Positions 37,386 through 49,300 of a stretch of 64,000 nt of DNA are shown here, in pieces. The stretch spans positions 1 through 64,000 of the forward strand of contig ML133380.1 of assembly GCA_003864495.1 (NCBI GenBank). The letters run 5' to 3'. Position 1 is the first letter of the stretch, and every line of letters starts with the position of its first letter. Below the pieces are notes generated by a model that saw only the letters and a list, made by a program, of their open reading frames with translations, did no database searches and was not told the DNA's origin. Both the position numbers and the translations under genes were made by a program. This stretch comes from Nemopilema nomurai. Its lineage: Eukaryota > Cnidaria > Scyphozoa > Rhizostomeae > Rhizostomatidae.

Positions 37386-40300
37386 ATGGCTAACAGGCGG
37401 ATCCACCTTCACGTGAACGGGGCCAATTATACAGTCACCGGGACCAAAAAAGGGACCTTCTTCAAAGATATCATTTGCACGGTTGCAAGGAAGAGTGGCA
37501 GTGAGTCGGACGTCATTGGCGGATCATCGTCTGAAGTATTGAAAGCTCGCATAAAGAGAACGAGACTACGGCCAGAGATCGATAAAGATGTCGACTGCAA
37601 ATTGAGAGCAAAGTGGCCAAATTCACCTAAGCACAGCGAGAATGTAAGGAGGCATAAGCGAAGGAAAGGCCGCGGAGAGTTCGACAAAGTACGCTTGTCT
37701 AAGGACTCAGACGCAGAGACCTTTCATGGGTGGCGAAAAAAGACGGGCATTTTGATAAAAGCCAAAGGGATTGATGGCGAAAGAAAGCCCTTGAGGCCAA
37801 GTCACGCACAGTCTCTATTTGTGAATTCCGTGTCATATCCTTCAGCAAAGAAAAGTTTTGGAAGGAGTTTTGAGCAATTTGACAAAATATCAATATATTG
37901 CATGAATGAAATTGCACCTACAGGATATTTGGAACAAAGCATAATTCAAATTAATAAATATTCTAGTTCTCTACAGTACAAATTGCCATTTCAACACGAG
38001 CCAGACCGGTCGAAAGAACATGCTGAAGACGGAGACAGTGGATTTCCATCAGTAGAGTCCGAAGAGCAAGTACAAAATGATCCAAAGAGAGTGGAGCAAT
38101 TGACCACTGACGATGAACTGCACGCCAGTCCTAATGACGCCCTTGAATCGAGCAGAAACTTGATGCAGATGTCAGAGTGTGCACGCCCTTGCTTGCACCT
38201 TGAAGCAGGAAGGAATTCGATAGCCTCACCAAGACAGCTAGTTTCTTGTGAGCAAACAGACGCTGGACTGGGCCATCGGAAGTGGAAATGTGGCAGAAAC
38301 GAGCCTATTGGTGAAAATAATATTGGCGTTTTTCATAAAGAAGAAGACCCGCTCATTACTTCCAAAGGCATGTTCAGTCAAGGAATTGCAAGAAAGATTG
38401 AAAAGATTAATGAATCTACTTGTCTTTGTCAACCACGTTATTCAGAGAGAGGAAGTGGAGTTCACTGTAAACATGAACAAATGGAAAGCGATTTGGCAAG
38501 AGGGGAAAGTGAACCAGAGATAAGGAGAGATACAAGTAGCCTGTATTCGGGAAATGTACCAACTTGGGAAAGAGTTGGAAATATAGAAAACTGCTTAGAA
38601 GAGCTCGAGGGGCAGTTGCATCGGGGAGGGTCGCCAAACGAGGCCTATCGCAGAAACGGGACTTTTGAAAACGAGGCAGGAGGACAGTATCTATGTGCGA
38701 AGGAGAAGTCCAGCAAGGACACCAGAACGATGCCGAAGATTGCAGAGTCAAACATGGGGCAGAGATACTGCATACAGCAAGCCAACGTGGTAGAAAATGT
38801 AAGCATTTTGGATGAACTTGATACAACACCCAACACGACGAACTGTGAAACATCAAAGATACAAAACGCTGATACAGAACACGATGTCAGTGCAATAGAA
38901 CACGGGAGAAAAGGGGAACTAGTCATAGCAGTGAACGGGTTGATTAAAGGGGAGAAAGCTGCAATCGAGGGAATGAATCCAGAGAAGGAAATGATGTGGA
39001 AATGCAATGAGCAACGAGATGCAATCCACGCGTTAGCTGCATCTGAGGCTATAAGACAACATGGCGACCCCAAGGCCAATTGGCTAGTGCAGGACACGTG
39101 CCTTGTTGATGAAAAAATGTTGATGAAAGATATGCAGCTTGGCCAAAGTCTGGGATCGTCGGAGGTAGATACACTAGGTGAAGCAGAGGGTAGGATGCGG
39201 AACGAAAATGAAGCTGAAAATACTCGGTTGGCTGGAAGTCGGCAAAATGACTCTGGTTCTGAACCTAAACAGAGTGCAGGTGCGAAGGATGTGAAATCCT
39301 GTCATAAGGTCGGGAAAGGTGAACAGAGTGAAGGTGCGAAGGATGTAAAATCCTGTCATAAGGTCGGGAAAGGTGAACAGAGTGAAGGTGCGAAGGATGT
39401 AAAATCCTGTCATAAGGTCGGGAAAGGTGAACAGAGTGAAGGTGCGAAGGATGTAAAATCCTGTCATAAGGTCGGGAAAGGTGAACAGAGTGAAGGTGCG
39501 AAGGATGTAAAATCCTGTCATAAGGTCGGGAAAGGTGAACAGAGTGAAGGTGCGAAGGATGTGAAATCCTGTCATAAGGTCGGGAAAGGTGAACAGAGTG
39601 AAGGTGCGAAGGATGTAAAATCCTGTCATAAGGTCGGGAAAGGTGAACAGAGTGAAGGTGCGAAGGATGTAAAATCCTGTCATAAGGTCGGGAAAGGTGA
39701 ACAGAGTGAAGGTGCGAAGGATGTAAAATCCTGTCATAAGGTCGGGAAAGGTGAACAGAGTGAAGGTGCGAAGGATGTAAAATCCTGTCATAAGGTCGGG
39801 AAAGGTGAACAGAGTGAAGGTGCGAAGGATGTGAAATCCTGTCATAAGGTCGGGAAAGGTGAACAGAGTGAAGGTGCGAAGGATGTAAAATCCTGTCATA
39901 AGGTCGGGAAAGGTGAACAGAGTGAAGGTGCGAAGGATGTAAAATCCTGTCATAAGGTCGGGAAAGGTGAACAGAGTGATGGTGCGAAGGATGTAAAATC
40001 CTGTCATAAGGTCGGGAAAGGTGAACAGAGTGAAGGTGCGAAGGATGTGAAATCCTGTCATAAGGTCGGGAAAGGTGAACAGAGTGAAGGTGCGAAGGAT
40101 GTAAAATCCTGTCATAAGGTCGGGAAAGGTGAACAGAGTGCAGGTGCGAAGGATGTGAAATCCTGTCATAAGGTCGGGAAAGGTGAACAGAGTGAAGGTG
40201 CGAAGGATGTGAAATCCTGTCATAAGGTCGGGAAAGGTGAACAGAGTGAAGGTGCGAAGGATGTAAAATCCTGTCATAAGGTCGGGAAAGATGAACAGAG

Positions 40301-40796
40301 TGAAGGTACGAAGGATGTGAAATCCCGTCATAAGGTCGGGAAAGGTGAAGGATGCATACAAGATGACCTTAGTAAAAATTCAACACAGCGGGAATTATGG
40401 CAAAAATATGTTATGGTCCACAAAAACATTCTTGAAATTTCCGAAAGACTTTTTTACTTTGAATTATTGTATGCGGAGCTTTGCAAAGAAGTTAATGGGA
40501 TGATAAACGAGGAAGATTCTACTCAAAAAGACACTTCTGACCACGAAGAGCAAATGATTGTGGAGGAAATCAAAGAATTCAGGAGGAATCTGAAAAGCAT
40601 AACGCTACTGTCACGTCAGCAAAGGAAGGAAAAAGAAGCAAACGATTTTGAAATCGCAAAACTGGATGCCATGTTGAAGCAACGACAGTCAACTTTGGAT
40701 AATTTAAAAAACCTTGTTGTAATAAGTCGGCTGCGTTCCGCGCCACGTTATATGCGGAGGAGCCCTCGGAACGGGGCGTTGAATTTCTCAAGTTAA
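37386..40796 (+). CDS. RASSF-like protein 1 with twenty 18-residue repeats
   Basis: A single 1136-codon frame. The start ATG at 37386 sits six bases after a good splice acceptor (tcagttgcag), so a non-coding 5' exon is likely. The N-terminus RRIHLHVNGANYTVTGTKKG matches the beta-hairpin opening of the RA/ubiquitin-like fold of N-terminal RASSF proteins (RASSF7-10), but the rest of that domain is unclear. A charged region with a DSGFPS motif follows. Twenty repeats fill 39276-40355, and a helical C-terminal part (about 40380-40730) aligns in pattern with the two neighbouring genes. The protein ends ALNFSS. An AATAAA lies at 40865, 69 bases past the stop. Family assignment rests on short motifs and is moderate; the gene itself is convincing. 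Confidence 0.6.
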   Translation: MANRRIHLHVNGANYTVTGTKKGTFFKDIICTVARKSGSESDVIGGSSSEVLKARIKRTRLRPEIDKDVDCKLRAKWPNSPKHSENVRRHKRRKGRGEFDKVRLSKDSDAETFHGWRKKTGILIKAKGIDGERKPLRPSHAQSLFVNSVSYPSAKKSFGRSFEQFDKISIYCMNEIAPTGYLEQSIIQINKYSSSLQYKLPFQHEPDRSKEHAEDGDSGFPSVESEEQVQNDPKRVEQLTTDDELHASPNDALESSRNLMQMSECARPCLHLEAGRNSIASPRQLVSCEQTDAGLGHRKWKCGRNEPIGENNIGVFHKEEDPLITSKGMFSQGIARKIEKINESTCLCQPRYSERGSGVHCKHEQMESDLARGESEPEIRRDTSSLYSGNVPTWERVGNIENCLEELEGQLHRGGSPNEAYRRNGTFENEAGGQYLCAKEKSSKDTRTMPKIAESNMGQRYCIQQANVVENVSILDELDTTPNTTNCETSKIQNADTEHDVSAIEHGRKGELVIAVNGLIKGEKAAIEGMNPEKEMMWKCNEQRDAIHALAASEAIRQHGDPKANWLVQDTCLVDEKMLMKDMQLGQSLGSSEVDTLGEAEGRMRNENEAENTRLAGSRQNDSGSEPKQSAGAKDVKSCHKVGKGEQSEGAKDVKSCHKVGKGEQSEGAKDVKSCHKVGKGEQSEGAKDVKSCHKVGKGEQSEGAKDVKSCHKVGKGEQSEGAKDVKSCHKVGKGEQSEGAKDVKSCHKVGKGEQSEGAKDVKSCHKVGKGEQSEGAKDVKSCHKVGKGEQSEGAKDVKSCHKVGKGEQSEGAKDVKSCHKVGKGEQSEGAKDVKSCHKVGKGEQSEGAKDVKSCHKVGKGEQSDGAKDVKSCHKVGKGEQSEGAKDVKSCHKVGKGEQSEGAKDVKSCHKVGKGEQSAGAKDVKSCHKVGKGEQSEGAKDVKSCHKVGKGEQSEGAKDVKSCHKVGKDEQSEGTKDVKSRHKVGKGEGCIQDDLSKNSTQRELWQKYVMVHKNILEISERLFYFELLYAELCKEVNGMINEEDSTQKDTSDHEEQMIVEEIKEFRRNLKSITLLSRQQRKEKEANDFEIAKLDAMLKQRQSTLDNLKNLVVISRLRSAPRYMRRSPRNGALNFSS
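39276..40355 (+). repeat. 54-bp coding minisatellite, 20 units
   Basis: Twenty in-register 54-bp units encode the consensus EGAKDVKSCHKVGKGEQS. Changes are few. The Val codon alternates GTA/GTG, the first residue is Glu, Ala or Asp, and the last two units carry Gly-to-Asp, Ala-to-Thr and Cys-to-Arg changes. GTG marks units 1, 6, 11, 15, 17, 18 and 20, so units 1-5 and 6-10 look like one 270-bp block duplicated. The opposite strand is open through the array (39174-40361), a by-product of the periodicity. Confidence 0.97.
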
Positions 40797-40864
40797 CAAA
40801 GGGAGGAACATTTATTCAATTATGTCTCATTTCTACCCTTACCGTAAATCTCTACACTGACGGC

Positions 40865-40870
40865 AATAAA
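40865..40870 (+). terminator. Polyadenylation signal AATAAA
   Basis: A canonical AATAAA lies 69 bases after the stop codon of RASSF-like gene 1 on the same strand. The position is typical of a short 3' UTR. Confidence 0.55.
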
Positions 40871-42166
40871 CGGCTAGCTCGCTGAATACATTTCGAAGGC
40901 CGTTGTAGATGTTGATAACATGCCCCTTCTCTCTACAGCCAACAAGTTAACTTTCATGAAATTTTATAACAGTGCCACTACGCGCCACTGGGCGCTACTC
41001 AAACAATCTTTGGCAATCCCATGCCAGCTCAGCAACAGTGAAACACATTTCCTTGTCTATTACTTAAAATTGAAAGAATGTTTACATGAGATATATAAAA
41101 TAATGCTTTATATACAATTTGAAAGCCTTCGTGGATACATTACTCTCTACAATAAGAATGATGTTTGTAGCACGTGGCTAAACGAAGAGCCGAATGGAAT
41201 ATTCTGTAAATGCTCCATGTCCTGCATTCAAGAAATAGTGACAATGAGTGGCCATGGATTGACCAAAAGGACAATTGGGAATACTGCATTTCCAATTTGC
41301 TTTGCTTTTTCCGTGGATCTTTCTTCCGATGAATAGCAAAGTATTTCAAGATGCAGATTTGTAAGATTTGCTTTTCGTGGTTCCTTTGATAAGTTATGCA
41401 CTCAAAGAAGGTAGCCAAAATGAAGTTCTAAAGTGATGACGTTACACAATCCTATTTTGTGCAATTTTTAATTTCGATGTCATAACATGAAAGAGCATCA
41501 TGAAATACTTTTACATAGGCAAAACTAACTAATTGTGTCACAAATTGGAAGGGACATGATCATTTGTGTATTGGCCCTTCCTCCATTAAAACCTCGGCAT
41601 TTTTGTCTCTTTTTATAACTTTACGGACAGAGCCAAAATAACAGTGATTCGTCAGCAATATTTAAATCTTTCATTGGCGATAACTAAACCGATTTTAAAC
41701 ATATTTTGCCATTTTTGAATATTTGGAAGTATTTCATGTTAATATTTTATGTTATACGGTTAAAACGTAGAAATTCCAAAAATATGTTTTTCGTGACGTC
41801 GCAGTTTAGAACCCTATTATGTGTAGATTATTATTTCCCGTAGATCAACAAAAGCAAAAACAGAACCGCTGAAATTGATAGGTTTGTAATTGTTTTGTCT
41901 TTCTTTTATGCAAAAGTTTAGCGGCGCAATTGAGACGGATGGTCATATACTTACTTCAATGCCGTAAATGGCTTTTGACGGTAAATAGCTTTTTAACATG
42001 CAAACATCGTAATGCGTTAAGTTTTGTTGAATGCGAAGTCTCCTGTGCCTGCCCATACTGCAAATGATAGGAATCGTTTACGTGGCCTACGTGTTTACGT
42101 TATCCTAAAGATTGCGAATACGCATTGAAGTGCGGAAACATTGGTGTATTCGATTAATGGCGCCCT
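40871..42166. other. Convergent intergenic region
   Basis: Lies between the 3' ends of RASSF-like genes 1 and 2, which face each other. Short frames only (the longest at 40920-41336), with no recognised domain. It should hold the 3' UTR of the minus-strand gene. Confidence 0.4.
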
Positions 42167-43809
42167 TCAAACTAGGCTGATAGCTTCTTCGTCAACCTTT
42201 TCAGAATATTCTCGGCTCTCTGCGTTCAAATACAAGTTGGAAATTATTCGTCGCTTTTCATCAGAAACATTCAAATGTTTTGGAATCCATCTCAGCTCCC
42301 GTCGCAATAATCTTCTTTCCAATGATTGAAGTTTCGTTTTCTTTTCCTTTACTTCTTCCTCTAAGTAGAAAAGTTCACACAATATTTCTCGCTCAGCTGC
42401 ATCTTGGTAGAAGCGTAAATTCGTGATTGCTGTCAGAAATTTCTCCGTCTCTCTTAGCTCCCGAATAAGTTCTTCTTCATTGCATTCATCTTCATATTCT
42501 TCATCTTCATCAAGATCTTCACATATGACGCTCAGTTGAAACTCCAATTGTAAAGCGAAAAGCTCCTTGTGTAAAAGCTCTTCATCTATTTTCGAGATCT
42601 TGTTCAAGAGGAATAGAATTCTGTCGTACATGCGTTTACTATCCTCGGCATTTCCCGCCGTTTCTCCTCCTTCCTCCAAGTTCTTCAGTTCTCTGCCCAT
42701 TTCTTGACATTGCACCGAGGACTGTACCTTAGCGCCTTCGCAGTTGCCTTGCTGTAGCTCGCAGGTGTCCGCCAGAGGCACAACGTCGTTCAAGCTGCTG
42801 CAATCGAATCCCGAATCTTCGTGCTTTTCATTTTGACTCGTTTCAATATTAGTCTGATCGAGGCTAGCCATCTCATCACGTGATATTGTATCTATCGACG
42901 ATGATTCATAGTCTATCGAAGGCAAACCGCTGTCTGTTTCTCCGTCAGCAAAGTCAGAGGCGTCATCAATGTCCTCTCCTCTTTCTTACCACAGCAAACC
43001 GTGTTTGCCGTCATTTCATTACTTATGCTGCTATTGTTGTTACAGTCACTTTTCACCCTATTTGTCAATTCTATGAAATGTTGACTGTCAATAAGATAAG
43101 TAGTCAGGTTTTCCTCCATGTTCAGGGCCCAGTTTTGCAGTTTGTCACTCGCTGGTCTTCCCTGACGCGTTCGCATTCCCTTCTCTGTCCTTTGCGTAGC
43201 TGAAAGCACCGATGTCCCGTCAGCATCATCAAAAATGTTTCTCTTCTTCAGGTTTCTTAATTTTCTGCTCTTTGCTTTGGCTGTTTCTAAATCCGAGTCA
43301 TCGCAAGCGACCTTTTTATCAGTTTTTTCCCATCTTAATGTCTTTTTATACAACGGGACGCTAAAATATCTTCGTAATTCATTCCAACATAATTTCCTGT
43401 CCGTATCGAATGCTGCAAAGGACTTTGGTCTCTCGAATGTTCCGTGTCTCGTTGCTTTCTTGATCTTCTCGTTAAGTGATTGACTCTTCAGTGTTAATCT
43501 TCTACGAAGCCCTGCCGAGTACTCGTCTTCGCCTGTCGACACTGGTTTAGCTCGAACAGCTTTCTTGCAAGAACTCTTTTTGTAACCAGTCTCACATGTG
43601 CTGCTTGTGACGCCCTTTACTTTTTGGAACTTCACTAGCGTTATGGCGCTGTCCAGCTTGGCCAGAGCCGATTGCAGGTCAGGTAGTTGATCTCCAGTCT
43701 TATACTTTGCGAGAAGGCATAAGATTTCTTTCCTAGACGTCTCCTTCCTTACGCCTTGAATAGCGTATTTCACCCCGTCAACTGATACTTTCAACACACT
43801 AGTAGCCAT
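42167..43809 (-). CDS. RASSF-like protein 2 with PDZ-ligand tail (one frame break)
   Basis: The start ATG at 43809 lies 13 bases after a splice acceptor (ttattttgcag). The N-terminus LKVSVDGVKYAIQGV followed by SRKEILCLLAKY is the clearest RA-domain-like opening of the three related genes and resembles RASSF7/8. A basic middle region follows, then an acidic DSGLPSID motif shared in kind with both neighbours, then a helical C-terminal region (IDEELLHKELFALQLE, LQSLERRLLRRELRW). The protein ends EAISLV, a class I PDZ-ligand pattern. About 547 residues are expected. The frame shifts once near 42960-43000, either through one missing base or a 56-nt GT-AG excision; both restore DSGLPSID. RASSF assignment is moderate. 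Confidence 0.6.
42913..42995 (-). other. Frame break or 56-nt mini-intron in RASSF-like gene 2
   Basis: The upstream frame stops at 42913. The downstream frame, which carries DSGLPSID, opens after a stop near 42992. A GTAAGA donor and an AACAG acceptor 56 bases apart would splice in frame. However, the bases between them read as an acidic peptide (EDIDDASDFADGE) in the downstream frame, like the acidic run before the DSG motif in the two related genes. That favours a single missing base. Confidence 0.65.
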
Positions 43810-44140
43810 ATCTGGGAGGCAGCTGCAAAATAATTTACAGTAAAATGAAATTTTCTTAAAGAAAATAAACGACATTTACTTAATGTGTTCTGCGACGCAA
43901 ACAATTTGCTCTCTTTCAGCAAGGGATGACTTACAACTAAAATACACTAACTGTGGATAGCTAAATGTAAAGTTTGTTCTAAATGTGAAGGAATCGAAAT
44001 TCAACATTAAAGCATTTCCAATAGATTGTTTGGACTGTAGAAGTTGACTATGGATCAAAGGCCAATGAACGCTCAACGTGATTGTCGCCATTCGTTTATG
44101 TCAATGCAGATTCGTTCACGTTTCGAGTTGACAAAGTGAG

Positions 44141-44797
44141 CTACTTGTTACTGCTTTCAGATACGAACGAAAGACGACCCACCATAGACTTTTTGACTTC
44201 TAAAATGTCATCTTTTTCCAGAATGATCTGTTTGCTATTCCTGAACCATTTATGTATTAACACTTTCTCAGGGCTCTTTACAACTGCAATGATCTGCAAG
44301 GTACCTAAAAGAAGACAAAAGGGGTTTTCCAAATTCAAAACTACTCCATTAATTGTTTTCTGCTATAAACATTACACCTGCATCACAATGCTCAGATTAT
44401 ACTTTGTCTGAACGATGCGCAGAGAGAAAAAGCTTAGGGCAATTAATGTCACATCTCAATTCAAAATAATATCACCTTCCCTCGAACGCGTAATGATTTG
44501 AAAAGCTTTAACAAAAAGAATTTATAAGTCGCAAAGTGATTTGTGTATGCTTGTGAAAGGAAGTGAGATGTAGGCGAGGTTTGCATGACGTTGAGCTGAT
44601 CTAAATAGCAATGCAGTTCAGAAGACGATCGCAATGGGACGTATCTCATTATCGAACACATTCTCCACATTTTTTTGCCACTTCCTTACCGACACTGGAA
44701 GTAAGCAGAATTGGTAAACAGAGTCTGCAAGTAGCATTATTAGGATCCAGTGACTAAACCTCCCTTGGTTCTTTTGCGCCGGGAATTGCACCTTCAT
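44141..44797 (-). CDS. Possible two-exon small membrane or secreted protein
   Basis: An ATG exon at 44797-44690 encodes 36 residues with a hydrophobic core (WILIMLLADSVYQFCLL) and ends at a good GTAAGG donor in phase 0. The next exon, 44293-44141, follows a pyrimidine-rich acceptor in the same phase and encodes 50 residues to a TAG. It includes KWFRNSKQIILEKDD and GRLSFVSESS, which faintly resembles one sheet of an Ig-type domain. After the stop the same frame continues LTLSTRNVNESA, so this could be a truncated or decayed Ig-like gene. The family is not recognised. Confidence 0.25.
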
Positions 44798-46059
44798 ATC
44801 CGCCAAAAAGCAAATATGGAGCTATACTTTGCAGCAAACGTAATAAAACATGAGTGCTGGGGTCTAATTTACCCTTGGTCAGTGGAAAACAAAGAGTAGC
44901 GTTGACTCAAAATGGCATCACATTTGAAATATTCATGTTATGAATTACGAGGTGTTGTTCTGCTTTCCTTTCGCGCTGATAGGCCAGATGCCAGTGCTGA
45001 GTTTGCACTTCAAACTGTCAATTATTAGTAGCACCAAGCAGCATTGCGAACAAGGCGAAAGGCATCAAGTTTAATTGGGGTCTAAGTGGTGCATAGCAAG
45101 CTAGTTTACAAAGGGCTTAGGAGCTCGTCCAAACTTAGCTTGCGAATATCGGTATTTCGTATTTGCGTCCCATAAAAATGCCGCTGTATTTGATGTAGAA
45201 CCTCGTGTTGTCTTAAACGAAGCGCAAGACACACACTTTTGAAAGTTGCTAGCGAGTTGTGCGAAGAGACAGTAGCGCGGATACCTATAAGTTTGAAAAC
45301 CTTACTCTGTCCAAATACGTAGATCCTGACAGATTATGGAAAAAAATTAGGGATCTAATGATACAAAACGATTAATACGTGCGAACGCGACAAAGAGGAA
45401 TCCACAGCCGCAAATAGGGGATTTATGCATATTGTGAGAGATTTTTACTAATCCAGGCACTCAAGACCACGACGACGAGTCATTTTTGAGTGCGCGACAC
45501 TTTTGCCATCGAAATGCTTGATGTGGTTTACGAAATGAGCCAGTCAGACAGTCGTTTCATTCAATGCACAAAATACTCTGTTCCTGAATCCGCGGAAATA
45601 AGAACCAACTTCTCTCGATTGATATCTATTTGAGATTAGAAATCCTCTCCTTGTACCTCTTTGTTTTTGCTTTCTTCTTTCTAAAGCCCAGACAGCATTG
45701 CAGAGTGTCACCCGTTTTCACCGAATATATGTACCGGGGAATTTCTAGTTACAAAAGGAGGGGATACATTTCTCCTTCGCGAACTAGAGACTATCAAAGG
45801 AGCCCGAGTAAACATGAAGCCCGAATGACATTTAGGGCCGACACGTTTGAAATTTACAAGCTCCATGTTAGGCTGCATTGTCCGATCACGAGGAATGAAT
45901 GCACCCATCATGACGATGGCACTATGCCCTAATGAATATAGTGCCCTAATGCAGCATACCTAAAATACCATCTTGCTTTGAACCCCCTCAGAATATTAGG
46001 TTTCTTTTTTTTTTCTCGTTTTCCCTTTAACGTCAATCATTTGAAGCACTATTATTATT
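44798..46059. other. Gene-free spacer
   Basis: A plus-strand frame at 45636-45932 is open but has no ATG at its hydrophobic beginning, and I do not call it. Otherwise no recognisable content. Confidence 0.35.
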
Positions 46060-46350
46060 ATCACCACAAATTGTTTTTATCACTATAACATTGACATCCG
46101 TACTTCATACTACATATTTTGTTGCAAAAATTTACCATAGACAAATCTGGATACCATAATCTTTCAATTTGTTTGTTTTACTTTCACAGTTCTCCGTTTC
46201 ACCTTATCATTGTAATAGTATTTTCTTGTAAAACCAGGCTAGCCAATAACAAATTACCTTTTAATAGTGAGATTTGTAATTGTAGTTTAAGGTGAATTGA
46301 AAATGAAATGTGTCCGCTATAATTATCAGCATTATTATCAGCATTATGAT
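46060..46350 (+). repeat. Dispersed repeat, copy 1 (inverted relative to 61255-61560)
   Basis: This segment matches the reverse complement of 61255-61560 with moderate divergence. The shared blocks are aaaaccaggctagccaat, gtgagatttgtaattg and catattttgttgca. Both copies are bordered by ATT/AAT-rich simple sequence. No termini or coding capacity were recognised, so this is an old unclassified interspersed repeat. Confidence 0.65.
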
Positions 46351-49300
46351 TATTATTAACGATACCAGCATCAGCATACCAACAAATCTCCGGCAGCATG
46401 ACGATAATCCTTGCAAAATAAACTGGGCAGGAAATTTACACAAAAGTGATGCAATGAAAATGCCAGTGCAAATAATCTAGCTAGAGAGATGCCCTCTTTC
46501 TCACTTTCCATTTTGTTTTTTGAGTTTAAGTTAAGGGAATGGCAGCAAGCTTTTTTAGTGGGCATATAGTGCATGCAGTTTTAACTCGCTCCCTGTGCAT
46601 GCACTTTTGAATCTGATTTCTTAACTTGAATGAGAAAGGCCGTCGATTGGCTGCGTAAAACACGTGACCAATCTTGCTAGAGAATAGATAATGCTGGCGT
46701 TATCAGAAGCCATTGAAAGGCATTTGACGGTGGACCGCAGCAACCAAAGACCTAAAATGCAGGTCTTTTTGGCAGTAGTCTATGCACTGAACTGTACTAA
46801 GCCTCGTCTTTAGGAAACTTCCCAGAATTGAACAAGTCATTGAACAACCTTGGAAAGATGCGAATACTCCCTGTGGCAGATTCGCAAGACTCAAGCTGCG
46901 AAGAAATAAACACATGAATCGCTAAAGCGGTTCCCCTGCACATGTTAATGCAAATACCCAGGAACCTCGTTATCATTGCATTCACGCTCACTGAGTCAGT
47001 GTTTGACTCCAACCAGAAATAAGGCAGGTTCATAATCGAAATTCTTAATTAAGTCTCTTTGTGCATGCGCAAGTCCCATTTATCCTGATTTGCAATATTT
47101 GATTGCATATTGTTATTTGTGTCTGCTTATATTCGATGTAAAATCCCTTGTCCGTCCAAAACATCCAACACTTTCTTTTGCCGGCAATTTTGCATTGGCG
47201 GTGCTAAACATTTTTACAGCATTTGACGTCTTTGCGATTGGTCATCCACGTAGTCAGGACGGCGCAATCTTTTAACGAAACATACCCTTATTTTGAAAAG
47301 CTAGCATATCTGGATGTTTGTCAGGTATATTGATAAGGATTCCAAGGAGATCATTACAAAAAGCTATTCAAAGATTAGGCCAAATATAACTGAAGTTAAC
47401 TGCCTGCTGTACACGTAATCAAGGAAAAAGAAAATGACCGGTTCTGTATTTAAGGAAAATTCGTTCAGACCGTGTTTTAGTTACTTCCGATTGAAAATAG
47501 ACCGTAAAAGAAAAGGGGGAAACCAACATTGTCTTGAAAAGGATGATAAATCACGGGCGTCTAGAATTGTTGCAAATTTGTTGGAAGAGTAGATCAATAC
47601 CTGTGCTTAACAGTTCACTTGTTCTTTGGATGAAGGTAACCCAACATCCTTAGCAGCCAGGTAAATTGTCTTCGCAGAAGTCGTTGACAGATCCTACAGT
47701 ATTGGCAGTCAAATGCAGTTGTCAAGTAATCAGTTGAGCAACCGTCGCCTAAATGCGTGTAACAGATATAGTTAGTTTGGGACCTTTTAAATTATTGTAG
47801 CGGAAGCAAATTTCACAGGCGGATTAGTGCAGTGTTCAGCAGACTCGGTTTGGGGCATACTAAATCAAATAATGGCAGAAGTTACGATCTTCCTATTTTG
47901 ATACTTCCTCTTTTGGCGTCATCTTAGGTTTGTCAGTACATATTCCTGCACAACCCCCGATTCATTTATTTCACCAGAATTGTTATGAGTATGATGCCCT
48001 ACATAAAAGTCTGCTAGCTCGTAGTCTTGATAGAAAATTATTTGCATGCGATAAATGGACAAGAATTTTTACTTACAAGTCCCCTACAACGACCTGAACA
48101 ACTACAACAATTGCTAAAGTTGCACAGGAAAGATTTCTCGTAAATGTTCAGAGTTTGCAAAAAACATTCAACTGATTTCGTTCAATAAACGAACCAGTAC
48201 TTTGCAGAACTCTTCGTCCATTGATTTTGATCCTCTGAATCGTAAATGAACACTGATTGATCAAAATACAGGCGCTGTATTATCTTTCCTTTCATCGGGC
48301 TTTCTTCGCGTTGCGCAAAAACATGTTAAGATCAAATGTACTCACAGTTAGAATTTCAGTAGAGTTATTGCAGACTTTGCAGCTTAGTTGTATAGTGCCA
48401 CGGTAATTCCAGTTTGAAAGTGAAGTCCGGTTTCACAGAATTGTCATGTCAAGTAGCCTATCGATACAAGAACGAAATTTTATCCTCAGAACGCAACTTG
48501 ACAACCACCACAAAAACTTGATAGGCGAAATGCGAGGGCTCATTCAGTGTCAGTCCGCAAATACCGGGTAGTGTAAACGCTGGACCAGAAGGCGTGGAAT
48601 GCGCATATTCCTAGATTACCAGCAACGTTCACCGAAGAAGGGAGTGGGGATACCGACGAATTGGGTTTCCTTTGTTCCAGGTTTTGGGTAAGAACAGCAC
48701 TTCAATGAGAGCATTCATCACTCTCACTGTTTTCATTCTTCATGAGAAACGAACTTTGCGATTTTCAAAGTAATTGAAGATATTTGTAGAAATCTTCAGG
48801 TAAAGAGTAACTAGCGCGAGTTTCATTTGTCGCGTACCAGGCACCATTGCTCTGGGAGGAAAAACCCAAAAACCTAGCTGGTCACCAATTTCGTGACTTC
48901 CAAAAGTTCGTAGAGTAAGCATGCCAGTTTTGATCGCCAGTTGTCTATTGTATGTTCTATCCATCCAATCTTCTCTCACTTTCTGCAGAACTACAAATAG
49001 AAGCAATTCTTGCTAGAACCAAATACTTGAAAACTCTGAAACAAGCGCTTGGAAACTCATTCCTACATTTAAAATCTATCGCAAAATTTTATTTTAAACA
49101 AGTTCCAAATCTAGTAAGCCAAAATAGTCTTTTTAATTTAAAATGCAAGTTGGAAATTTGCTAGAGAACTTTTTGATTCAACTTTGGCTCGAATCGGTTC
49201 ATCAGTCCGCGCAGGTTCATTTTCTCGATATATTAAACCATGATGCTTGAAAACTGGCTGACATAAGGACACAAACAGTTCTGTTTTCAATACAGGTCAT

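Noticed and set aside
39174..40361. 395-codon minus-strand open frame, highly repetitive
   Set aside because: It is the antisense of the 54-bp coding repeat in RASSF-like gene 1. Periodicity in multiples of three keeps it open, and the plus strand has the start, shared motifs and polyadenylation signal.
42940..42995. 56-nt intron in RASSF-like gene 2 as the preferred explanation
   Set aside because: The supposed intron encodes an acidic run like that before the DSG motif in the two related genes, and it is shorter than usual introns. A one-base indel is simpler.
45636..45932. Small secreted protein candidate
   Set aside because: The hydrophobic beginning has no in-frame ATG and no acceptor or upstream exon was found.
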